Below, one piece after another: positions 1 to 22,883 of a stretch of DNA of 48,626 bases. The translations under genes and the position numbers were made by a program. The stretch comes from Lingula anatina. Lineage: Eukaryota; Brachiopoda; Lingulata; Lingulida; Lingulidae. The notes under the pieces were generated by a model. The model had not been told where the DNA came from. It was given only the letters and a program-made list of their open reading frames with translations, and searched no databases. Position 1 is the first letter of the stretch. The number at the start of each line of letters is the position of its first letter. The DNA is taken from the NCBI RefSeq assembly GCF_001039355.2, contig NW_019775480.1:807977-856602 (forward strand), given 5' to 3'.

Positions 1-531
1 TACCTGTTATAGGAGGTATTTTATTCAAAATTTTAACTTGGACAATAGTTCCTGGTATAATGCACCATGGATAATGAAGCAGTACTCACCACCTTCAATG
101 TTATTCTGTGTATGTGAAAAACAAGTTTCTACACTCACAGAAAAAGGGCTTACTGTTTACAAGGACAAACAAGATTTTCATATTCCAAGGAATTATCTTT
201 TTCATGCATTGCAACCAATGGCACAAACCAATCCACTGATTAAGAATCGTCTCAAAGATGCCATTCTTAAAAAGGGAATAGTATCAGTCAATTACAAATA
301 TATGATGTCCCAGGTGTTGGGCAGAAAAAAGGCAACACATCATACATTGTTACAGATAAATTTATCTCCACATTCTGGGATAAAAATCGTGCCTTTGTCA
401 AAGGTAGACTTAAAGCCCGTGCAAAAGTGGCAGATCTTTTGAAACTGGAAGAGAAAGAGAAGACAGAATTTGTTCCAGATCCAGTATATTCCTTGCCAAA
501 TTTTCAGCTGTTGCTAGAACCTCCAGAATAG
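1..531 (+). CDS. 3' coding end of an unrecognised gene, with a frame break
   Basis: The sequence is open in frame 2 from the window edge to 442, then in frame 1 from about 271 to a TAG at 529-531. The frame-2 part reads naturally up to ...IKNRLKDAILKKG. The frame-1 part continues as ...YDVPGVGQKKGNTSYIV and ends ...NFQLLLEPPE. The two halves join well if one base is gained or lost in the A-run and G-run at about 268-276, so a sequencing indel or a real frameshift is more likely than two genes. A weak splice acceptor (AATAG) near 281 is the alternative. The tail is rich in Lys and Glu and probably soluble. I do not recognise the family. A poly(A) signal follows at 694-699, which supports this being the gene's last exon. 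The upstream part lies outside the window. Confidence 0.55.
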
Positions 532-693
532 TTCAGTGCTTGAAATGGGACTTTTTTGGGGAAAAAAAGCCAGTATTCACTCATCTTGAATTTACCTTTG
601 GGGTTAAATATCAGTTATTTATTTATTCTTGGAAAGATTTAAACTGGGCAAAGTAAAGAAAATTACATTTAAAAAATAATTGTTAAAAAAGTA

Positions 694-699
694 AATAAA
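694..699 (+). terminator. Poly(A) signal AATAAA of the leftmost gene
   Basis: A canonical AATAAA lies 163 bases after the TAG that ends the plus-strand reading frame, in AT-rich sequence. It is a reasonable 3' end for that transcript. Confidence 0.45.
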
Positions 700-813
700 T
701 GTATTATTACAGAGAGTCCCTGAGACTAAGTGTGTATTTTTACCTTCAAGGCGACATTTTGACCCATTTACAAAGGGCATTGATCACAATGTCTTGTCGC
801 AGGTGTAATAATA

Positions 814-846
814 ATAATAATAATAATATACTAATAATAATAATAA
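814..846. repeat. (TAA)n microsatellite
   Basis: A near-perfect AAT/TAA triplet run with one interruption (ATACT). Confidence 0.8.
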
Positions 847-942
847 CATCTTTAGCATCTACAGCAACAGTTTTGCACGAATGAACAGCATTTTTAGAAT
901 AGTTTATTTGCATAAACATTTATAGTTTTTAATATATCATTT

Positions 943-1018
943 TAACAGATTCAACCACAACCTAAACATATTCTGGCAAGTAACAGATTCAACCCAAAAC
1001 CTAAACATATTCTGGCAA
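943..1018. repeat. 38-bp tandem duplication, two copies
   Basis: Two adjacent units, 943-980 and 981-1018, each begin TAACAGATTCAACC and end ATATTCTGGCAA. They differ by only a few bases. They lie in the AT-rich stretch between the two gene 3' ends. Confidence 0.8.
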
Positions 1019-2843
1019 TTGATAAAAAAAATGCATGAAAATGACTGTTTATTTCTTTTTTCAAAATCTTCATAAAAACTCTTTTAAGAACAACTTTCTG
1101 TGAAGTCAAACAGGCCTTGCAAAGAGAAATACCATAAAGCTTCAGTGCTAATAATGACTACAGTAAGGGAAAATGGAGTATGACAGTAAACTACAAAGCT
1201 GTCAAAGTACCTGAAAATGATTTAAAAAATAGCTGTAGTATGTATTATGTGTAAAGTATAATAGAAACTGAGTTTAAAAAATGCATATTAAGCTGTTGAG
1301 ACAAAATTATTATTTTCAAAAACTAAAGAAGCTAACAGAACACTGCACAGACTGCCCCAATGACTTTGTTGGATTAATCAATTTAATAAACTGAATAATA
1401 AGAAAATAGACCATGACAACTTTTCTTAGTTTCATGAAAAGCCATCTTTAAGTATGTCTGAAAAAAATTAATATGTATGCAATGGGTATCAGTTAAGCTC
1501 CTGACAAAAAGTATTAACTCCAACAGCTGTCTTTAATAATGCCATTATAATATATGAAAGGCAAATTTCTTGCCCAGTTTACCACTGGCCTTTTTTTTCT
1601 TCTTCTTGAGAACATTTAAGCGCATATATTCAATTTTATCTTTAAATGCAAAAGCAAAAACAGTAACCCCTTATGGGCTTCCTCTGGAGACAGATATAAC
1701 AATACAGTTGCATTTGGTCCTTCACAGTACAGAACCAAAAACAAAGAATACAATGAACCACTCTCAATAACTTCATGTAACCTTCCTGTCCATTCTGAAG
1801 CAACATTCAATGTTTTCAGTAATAGTTTAATTATTAACCGTGAATCCGTTAATGCAAGTTGGCAAACTACACCTGACACTGGAAGTGAACAATTATCCAT
1901 TAAGTTGAAATCCCAGTTATGGGTTACAATATGTCTTTATGACGGCTGTGTACATTTCAATACCAGAGGATTGCTTTTAATTGTAGTTTCAATTGGCCTC
2001 TATGAGCATACCATTGTAATATGGTGGACTCTAATTAATCACCAACACAATACAACTATAACATGTAACATATGATTCCTGAATTAATAATATTTATTGC
2101 ACATCAATTATAATTGTAAACACTACACTGAAGATAAAAATTTCTCTTCAGTTGAACGCAGTGAAATGATTGTCATGAATCAACAAAATGAATGACATCT
2201 GTAAGCAATGAGATGATAAATTCCACAAGATCACAACAAGGATATTTGGTAAACTGCTACTGCTGACATCCCTGATACCGCACTACTTTGTGCTAACTGT
2301 CACAAAAAAATGGAAAATGATATTACTACCTTACTTATTCCCCACCACCACCTACACTGTGTCTTATCCATCAATCAATATATCTTTATATTTGATGTCT
2401 TTTATATACTGTTCATATTGTCAAATGTGGAATGCGCAGCATTCAATGCTACCAGTTTAATCATAATGGAATGCCAGGATGAGTAGTAAGTTTTATCAAA
2501 GAATAATTTTATACAATACCATTGTAACATGCAATCACAACACTGTAGAATTATAGTCTAGTTTGGAAAGTTATTCAAGTTTGAAAATCTTAATATCCAT
2601 AAATACAAAATGGAAAATATACTTCACAAAGAGCAACCATATATCAACCAGCATCTATATGCAAAAGGAATGTACAAATTATTATAGTCAATTCTTGCAG
2701 ACAGTTATAATAGTAGATATTAGATGCTTTGAAACATTATCTGCAGAGAAAGCAAGCACACATACATTTATGCACCAAATACATGAAGCCTGAAACCAGT
2801 TGTAATCTGGTTGTGTATTAACGTGACCTGTAAGATCTTGTCA
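1019..2843 (-). other. Non-coding stretch, probably RUNDC1 3' UTR and intergenic DNA
   Basis: No conserved exon was seen on either strand. Short open frames here are low complexity or antisense. On the minus strand, possible AATAAA signals for RUNDC1 occur at 2093-2098 and 903-908 (read as TTTATT on the plus strand). The true 3' end cannot be fixed from sequence alone. Confidence 0.4.
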
Positions 2844-13899
<11,056 letters not shown>

Positions 13900-15027
13900 C
13901 TTGGAAACACTGAATAGAACAACAAAATGCTAAGGAACTTAACATTAAAAAATTTTTTAGGTGATGTTGGTAAAAGAATAATTCCTGTAATTCTTCACAA
14001 CATAAAAAAAGACAAATCGGTCTGGTTACCAAGCTACAGATACATTCATTTATAAGAGGTTCATGGAACATGTGGTCGTTATCATCAAAAACAGACAGAG
14101 CACATCTGGGTGAAGATAGCCAGTGTTCTTGCAATATGCTCTGGAACTTGACTGATAAAAGATATATAGAGTTGGACGGGCTACATAATCCGCATTCAAT
14201 GACATCAAGATTTTTATAATCTTGTTATTGCACCTTATATACAAGCAGGGCTTGGATTGCTGTGACTTTTGTAAGTTCTGTTAAACAAACTACAAAACTA
14301 TGCACATAGGCATGGATCTGTTAGGATTCTAGGGGCTTTAGATACTTTACTAATTTTTTTCAAATGTAGCTATTACATGTATTCTAGAATTAAGGTTCAA
14401 ACCCCCTTATATTAGACGATTTACAAGTGTTAAAACTAATATAGATCCTGTGTCTTTTTAAATACCTAGCCTAGTAAATTGCCCTGGAAGGGAATCTGTG
14501 CATGATCGAAGGAGGACATACACATGTCAAAATTTTACTTCAAATAATCTTCATAAAACAGAGCATAAATTTACTGATACATTTTTAATGTGGTGTGGTG
14601 AAACAGACTAAATGTAGCACAGGTAGAACATGACCCTTTTGTTTTTGGAAAAATTTTCTCATGCACAGATGCTGGGTAAAATGGGGCTACAAATGGCACC
14701 TCTGTGCCCCCCCACCCACCATCCCAGTCTTGTTACATGCTGTGAACACCCTTGTCACATCCCAAATTGGAACCATGACAAAATGCCTCCCACCAGACTA
14801 AAGGTAACGCTGGAAAAACTTTCCACCTCTGTCTCCTCCGTCAATACCACTTTCTGTTGCAAGCAAAACCATGTCGTTTTTCATCATTAAGATGTCATTT
14901 CTGTAAAATATCCACATTCTTATCACCTTTGTGCATGCCAATATTCTATAAATAAAGTTATATGAGATTGGTCATTCCTCAGTGGATCACTACCCAGTCT
15001 ATCACAGTTTGTCTAAAATTTTCTTAC

Positions 15028-15117
15028 CGGCAGCTTGATGTGGATGCTTAGAATAATAAGTGTGTAAAACCAAATTAGTCGAAAACGTGCGTTCCTGGAG
15101 ACTCTTAGAGACGCCAT
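15028..15117 (-). other. Candidate upstream exon of RUNDC1 (5' UTR or alternative N-terminus)
   Basis: On the minus strand an ATG at 15117 opens 30 codons beginning MASLRVSRNARFR, followed by a hydrophobic run (LIWFYTLIILSIHI), and ends at a good donor (GTAAGA) at 15027. Spliced to the acceptor at 13910-13911 it would hit a stop. Spliced to an AG just before the ATG at 13899 it would stay in frame and add a hydrophobic N-terminus. RUNDC1 is normally cytosolic, so I favour a non-coding 5' exon containing a short upstream frame. Confidence 0.4.
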
Positions 15118-15848
15118 GTTGACAATTTGGAGCAAGTACCTTTTTCTCGCGCATGATGTGAATTCGTGGACGACTTAATCTAGAGTGTCTTCGTTACGCT
15201 CAAGAACGTCCTTAATTGTTACACTGTTAGTAATAAACTCATCTCTTTAGTCTCCGAATGTAAGCCCCTCTTCTTCATAAAATAACATGAAACGTCATAA
15301 CATTCTCAGAAAAAAAATGAATAACCTACCTGGGAGTCAAAATTTGGTGACAAACTGAGTTTAAAAGTCCAAAACATATGCCATTTTTTACACAAAATTA
15401 TTGATGAGCATAATTCTTGCACCTGCTCCCACGCACAACATACGGGCACTCTCGAATAGGTTCGATGTTATGAGGTTGTCCTTTTCACAGTACTTTAACA
15501 TGTCACAGTCTATTTTGTTTTAAAATAATTTGCAATGGATGGACATATATGTTAGATGTGTAGCAATCAGATAAATGTTTTGTTATTTACCCTTTTAAGT
15601 CAAAATTTATCTTTACTTTTGCCACGCACTGTTTACGAATAATACGCGTCTGCTAATCTCGCAAAGTCTCGCATTACTTCCGCTTTAGTTCAGTGACAAG
15701 CTGGAGTGAGACTGGGCACCAAGGAAGTTGTCAAGCGAATTTTATCAAAACGTTGAACACGATTCTCACATAGAATTAAGAGTTTTATCCCAAGGATTAT
15801 AATTCGATTATATCATGGACAATGGGAGAGCCTAGACACCAATCTAAA
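15118..15848. promoter_or_regulatory. Shared upstream region of RUNDC1 and MOB3 (head to head)
   Basis: The two genes diverge from this 0.73-kb interval. It is richer in CG dinucleotides than its surroundings (for example TTCTCGCG, AATACGCG and CTCTCGAATAGG). I see no clear TATA box at a fixed distance from either ATG. A bidirectional promoter is an inference from the gene arrangement only. Confidence 0.45.
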
Positions 15849-18800
15849 ATGGCGATGAATCTTGCTTCATTCTTTCAAAGGGACAAGGTTTGTTTTTGCT
15901 CAGTGGGTCTTGACCATCCTGAATGGGTATTTAGTCATTCCAACTGGCACGTGTCTTTGGATTAGTGTCGTTGATTTGGTGCATTTGGGTAGTTTTAGCC
16001 TCACTAAATGGTCACTTCATGAAGAGTTACTAAAGCATCTTGGACAGTTGACCACAGTTTATATCCTTGCATATGTGACGAAAGCCTTTACTGAATGGTT
16101 GAGACTAGCATGTTAAGTTTGAGTTTAATGTTTATTTTTTATTCATAATCTGGTAAAAATGCATCAGTCAACCTTTTTTAATTCTTTCACTTTCTGTACT
16201 ATAATTTATGTGATACTACAATATCAAGGCATTTATCTGTTGAAATGTAAACATCTGTTATCCATAGTTAAGTGCGTTTCATATAGCTTCCCTGTTAATT
16301 AGATGTTGATGACATTGTTAGATGATGAGGAAGTTAATGTTTTGGTATTATTTTATGAGTCTTTGTATTTTACTTTTTGTTTCAGAATGTTTTAAGAAAA
16401 ATGCACTTGTGTTAAGAAATTTTAAGTCAAATACTTAAAAAGTGGGATGACATTTATCATAAGAATGATAGTATCTAGCTTTAAGAATTTCAGACTGAAT
16501 TTTCAGTTCAATGCTGAAGAATTGAAGTTTTTGTTGAACCTATACTGTACTTCTTTTTTTTCTAATCCGTGGGCCAATTTATATGTATGGGAAGTTTGTC
16601 TCCTGGTGAGGTGACTGTCCTCATGTTACCTTTCAACACTCACATGGATTACCAACTTAAGCTTATGGAGAGTTCCAGGATTTATGAAATGTTGAGATAT
16701 GGATTAGGGAATTTCAAAGCCTTGATTATACTGTTTATTTGTCATGACATTGCTGACTGCTCATATACAATCAAGTTCAATTATCAAGAGTGTATCAGCT
16801 TCTTTGATTTGGAAAGTTGCCTCTTAGTGCTTGCTATAGAGTTCATCATCCATCAGTTTGGTTAGATGCTCTTTGAACAAAATATTATAATTATGTAGGC
16901 AAAGAATGCATTACCACTGACAATTTGGTATCAGTCAGTAATTTTTATATGATGACAAGGGCCTGGATATACATACATACTGCTCTCCTAGCTGTTATCA
17001 TCTGAATTATACAACAGACCCCAGAAATTAAAGATAACATATGAACAATGCACCTAGTTTGCAGCCTTGTTGTCACCACAGTAATATAACTATATCTTTG
17101 TGGAAGGCATGGTGTATGAACAATGTAGGCATTAATGTTAAATTTCCATAATGCAGATATGTGCTGAGATGAAAAGATATTGTGCAGTACACCATAATGA
17201 ACTATATAGGTTTATTTATTGCAATAGGTTCATTTTTGATTTTGTACCCAGTGGTTCTGTCTTGTGGTTATGACAAGGACAGACAGGGCAGATCCCTCCC
17301 CCCCCTCCACCCAAGACATGCTGTCAGTCCGATCAGTCATGACCAGGAAATTTTGTCTGGACCGGTAGAAAATTTGACTTGGTCGGTGCAAAGGACCGAC
17401 AAGAGTTTTAAGAACTGCATTTTTGAATTTACAGTCGTCTTTCAACATACTTCACTAATAAAATTATATAAAACCCAAAGCATTTTTTCCCTTCCATTTC
17501 AAAACTATCACATTCACAAACAAAGTAAGTTACCCTAATCATACTGGTAGTATCTGTCTCAAACGAACAGAGTGATTTTCGGTCCAACAAAAATTCCATT
17601 TGGTCTGGCAAATTTTTCATTACTGCCGGTCCAAATGTCCGGCCATTCTGAAAAGTTTGTCGCCCCCCCCCCCCCCCCCCCAAATCCCTACTGCTCCACC
17701 AGATAGCAAGTCATACATCAAGTTGTCATTTGTGTCAAGAAGTCTCTTTAAATACCATTTGGTTCTTTGTCCACTTTTATAATTTTTATATTTATATAAA
17801 AAATAATACATATTCTTGGGTTTCAATTTCTCACCCTGAAGAAGATAAAACTGAAATAGTTTACATTTGTATTATATAGGCCACTGATTGAATGTTTGCC
17901 AAACAGGACATGGACATGTCAATAATGTTTGACTCAGCTTTTTATCCTGGTTTATTATCTTTTGTTCACAAAGTAGTTATAACCTTGTATCCACTTTGAT
18001 AAGGCTTGCATACTTATAATTATATTAAAGGTAAACAGGTTAAAATTTAAAACTGCAATAGTATAAAGGATAGCTTTGATTTCTTGTTCAAATTATGAAT
18101 TCGAAATAATGCTGTGTCTTGAGTTTTACAAGCAAACTAATAACCAACAAATTTCCTGATAAAAAGATTGCTTATGCATATGCCTGCCCAGGTCTCGTCA
18201 GGATGAATCATCAATTATCAGGACCTTTTGGGTAGGACACAGGGATTGTGATTTGACTCATTTATTATACACCCCAAGGATTGGTTGCAGTAGTGAGAAG
18301 GCTAGAGACATGACTCTGTTGTGCCAAACTCACTGTTTGTTTACAGTCAAGTTCGGTCAACCGTCCCAAGCAATATATTTTTGCACAGCTTTCTGATTTG
18401 ACTGGGCTCACTAAAGGCTACAAATATAATTTCTCTGATCTTTCAGAGTGGCCCCAAAAACAAGAAAATGGTGGTGGAGGGGGGGGGGGGTTGACCTGCG
18501 GGAAGCTAATCTCAGTCAAAAGACTGGTCGCTATGGGTCTTACTAAGAAGAAATTACATTGTTTAAATGTAAGGGACCATTCCCACAGATATTTGGATCT
18601 ATTTATCTCCCTGGGGAATCTCACTAAATTTCTATCAACTTAACCAGCTTAAATATCTGTCATGCCTAGTAAGGCTTGACAGACATTTAAGCCAGCAAGT
18701 TGATAGGAATTTAGTGAGACTCCCCAGGGAGTTAGACCGATCCAGGTGGATCAATCTAGGTATGGGAACCTAGTCTTAATGTGCCTCTAAACATGATGCA

Positions 18801-21800
18801 TTATATAGGGTTCAGTGGATTGAGACACTCCTTGAAAAAAATATTTTTGAAAATGTCCAACCTCCTTTCAGATGGCATACACTTAAACTCTGTGTCACAT
18901 GGCATGTAACACAGAGTTTAAGTGTAGGTTTACACATCATAACTTGGTCCTAGATCATAGTAAATTTGCACTGAGATGTGAATGATTGCTACCCATAACT
19001 GTGTACATAAAGTTGTGTGTAAACAATAGTGAAGTGCCTGTGGTTTTCTAAGCTGCTTTTGGGTTAAGTCATTGGTTGAGGAATCTGGGTAAACAAGTAG
19101 CACCAACTATATCAGTAACTGTGTATGTTATGGGTTTATAATTTGAAAGTCAGTTCTGATAATTGCAAGAAGTTGAAAAATCTGAAAATTTTAAGATATG
19201 GGGGGTATTGATACACTTAGAATCTAGCAAAATATCCAACAGGTTCAGTAAAAGAATTGAAATTTTTTGTCATTGTAGTATACTAGTACAAGTGTACAAT
19301 ATTTTCAAATATCCCATGTTAAAATATGATTCTGTCTGCAAGCATATGTAATCTGTATGGGTGACAGTTGTTCGATCAATAAAGTTGCAGCAAAGACCAA
19401 TTTATACTGTAAATCTGAGAAGAGTAAGTCCTGACATTAATGTTAACATAAAACATCACTTGTTCTAGAATTGTTACATGTTGGATTTCATACTATTTAT
19501 TGTTTTAATTCTGTTTGTATTTTAGACATTCAAACCAAAGAAAAAATTTGAACCTGGCACCCTCCGTTACAACCTCCACAAGCATGCAAATGCCTCTCTA
19601 CATGCAGGAATAGACTTAAAACATGTGGTCAAACTTCCACCTGATGAAGATCTCAATGACTGGATAGCTGTGCATGGTAAGTGAATACATGTAAATGGTC
19701 ATCCGAAGAAAGGGGTACCCTGAACTGGGGCCACAGATTGATTTTTCACTAGATATTCACTGTGACAGCACTGAAAATTGTCATGAATTAGCTAGAGATA
19801 TATCTTTGAATATGTAGGAAAAAATCTATCTGTGGCCCTGGTAGAGGGTAGGAAAAGGGGCGAGCATGTGATGTGTTGGGGGTGAAAGACAAAAAAAACT
19901 GATTTTAACTTGAGTATTGATTCACTGATAAATATAAACTATATGTTTACCTTTGACTTCAAGTTTAGAGATCAATATGGACTATTTTTTTGTATAATGG
20001 CAGGGTTTTTATCCCTTGGATTGAAGCCAACCAAGTTCTTGTTTTGAAAAACAACTTCAATTTGTTAGACTGGATAACTAACCTTAACAGACAATAACAA
20101 ATGGCACTAAGCTGCATTTCTACTGAAGCAATCAAAAAAAGTGAATTTTTTTTTCTTTTTGGCCATTAGTCAATATAACTGACAGGTGCGTGTAATTCAA
20201 GGGTCCACTGTTATCTCAAGTTCAGAGCAGTTCATGAGTTTTTGTTATCATGATACCTTAGCATATTTTCATTTCCTTTTCCAGTGGTGGATTTCTTCAA
20301 TAGAATTAACTTGATTTATGGGACAGTATGCGAGTTTTGTACAGAACAGAGCTGCCCTACCATGTCTGGGGGACCCAAGTAAGTCACTTTCAGTTTTTTT
20401 GTGAGCATCAAGTAGAGTAAGGTTTGTAGATGAACATTTTGAAAAGATTAAAATGTGATAAAATGATGTATTTTATAGAGGCAATGTGTAACCTTTTCCA
20501 TGTTGATCACATAAAAAGGAAAAGTCTGGCTCTGTCAGTTAAGTCAATAATCTGATTAGTAAGAGAGGAAATTACTAGGAAGGTGACTAAATTTAAACAG
20601 TTGTAGTTTGTCAAATGCTCTTTTCCTTTTAATTGCTTATCCAGTTTCTCTATAAGAGTTTTGAAAAATGAGTCATGTATTGTTTACAATCAAACATATG
20701 TGCATGTTTTACTTTGAACATTGAAACTTTGGATTTCTTTGTACTGTTTGTATTGAAACTTCAGGTAAAAATATCAAAAGGAAAACTGCACATTATTTTC
20801 TTATATTTGATGTACATACTATGTACACAAAATACCTTCTACTTACATCATTTAAAAATACAATACTTTAAACTTAAAAAGACATCACAAATATCAGTGC
20901 AGCTTTCAGCAATTTTCTTAATCAGATCTGAAAGTGTATATTCACTGTAATATATAACATTGCATATATAATATTAGAAAAATAGAGCGCAGACCTCCAC
21001 CAAGACATGTAATACTTATGATTAACCATTAATTACAGGGCCGTAGCCAGCAATTTCAAAAGGGGGGTTCTTTTTCTGAAAAAGTAGACCTTTTTTCCAT
21101 AAAAACGTCATGTACCTAGGTCAAATTTCACCCAGAGTGGACCTTTTCCCAGCAAAAGGGGCAGTACTTTCGAACCCCCCGAACCCCCCCTGGCTACGGG
21201 CCTGAATTAACCAGTGGGTCATCACCAAAATTTAAACACTTTTAAGTTAGCCCATTTGTGACCTATCCTGAAAAATTCATCAATTAATCTATCCCTAACT
21301 TTTCGAGTTAGGCTGGTGCCAAACAAACAGATTAGCAAACTGACAAATGAAGGTGAAAACATACTTAGTAACCTCCTTGATGGAGGTAAAAAGTTGATTC
21401 AAGTTTGTCTGCCCAATCAATTGATTTCATCCAAATAATGTCTGTTGTTAACCAATTAACATGCTCCTGTTGGTCAAAAAGTACATGCTTCAATGATTGG
21501 ATTTGTACTTGGATAAGCTAGTTGTATATTTGATTAAAGACCTGATTGTCTTTATTCCAAACACTGAATCTCAGACTAACCATACCTCGTGGGTTTCTTA
21601 CTAATTGCATTTTTTTATCACTGTGTGTGTGGTGTATTTCCTAATCGAAAAGGTTCTATTTATATACTCTGAACTCATCAAAATATAAAATGATATAAAT
21701 GTTGGATGAAAGATTGAATTAGTCATCTCTGGTTTTTCATTTTCTTAAAGCCAGGCCTATTTGGCAGCCCTTGTCTCTATTTCCACTGCCCATTGTTGGT

Positions 21801-22786
21801 TTGCATATGTCTTCAAAAAAAAAAAAAAAAAAAGCTATCATGTTCTGCATGCTGGGTTGGCAAATTACTGTGACCTTTCCAACTATCATGTGATAGTGGA
21901 ACTAAAAAGCCACATTGAGAAGTAGCTATATAGCATGTGGATACCAGTCCAGTGTCTGTGCAGGGCTGTCATTTAGCCAGCTTTGCATGCTCCCATGTCT
22001 CACCTGTGTAGACTGATAAATTGAGATGACACTCACAGATTAGACAAACACACACTAGCTTGAGCATCAATAATGATGATCATTTTATGCAGAGGCTGTG
22101 GTGTCATGCTATATGCAAATTTGGTCTTGTGTCTTGTATCTAACATATTATAGGACCAAGCACTTGTAATCTAGCACATTTGGCGGTTTGAGTCATTTGT
22201 TAAATTTTTTTTGTAGAAAATGGCTATTAACACTACATTAACATAAATGTTGACATATGTACATCAAGAAATAATCCCATTGAATTTACTTATGAGCCTT
22301 GAATCTGCTGGAGATTGTTATGTAAGAAAACCATGATCTGGATTCAAATGTTAAATTGAATTTAATTCCGGTGACAAAAGGTTTTCTTAAAGGCATTTAT
22401 CCTTTGAATATCCTTTATGGTCCATGGCCAAATTTATAATATAAACATCAATATCTGTGCACATAAATTGTAACTTCATATACTTTTCATATAGAAGTTA
22501 CCCTCAAATTAGCATTGGTTTATGAAACTTAATAGTGAATTTAGTTTCAATATGGATTGGATTCTTGTCTTAAGTTAGAAAATCTAGTGTGAAAAGTTTT
22601 CTTCTTTTTCTTTCATGTTTTTTTTTTCTCTGTTAGAGCTAGTCAAGTGTCATGACTTGTTTTTCTTGAAATTCTTCTTCCTTGTCAAAACAACCTTGTT
22701 TTCTTTTTGGTTGTGATTCAAAGGGTAGATTTTAATATGGTTGACAATATTTAATATGGTTGACCTTGTGATTGATAGAAACACAT

Positions 22787-22883
<97 letters not shown>

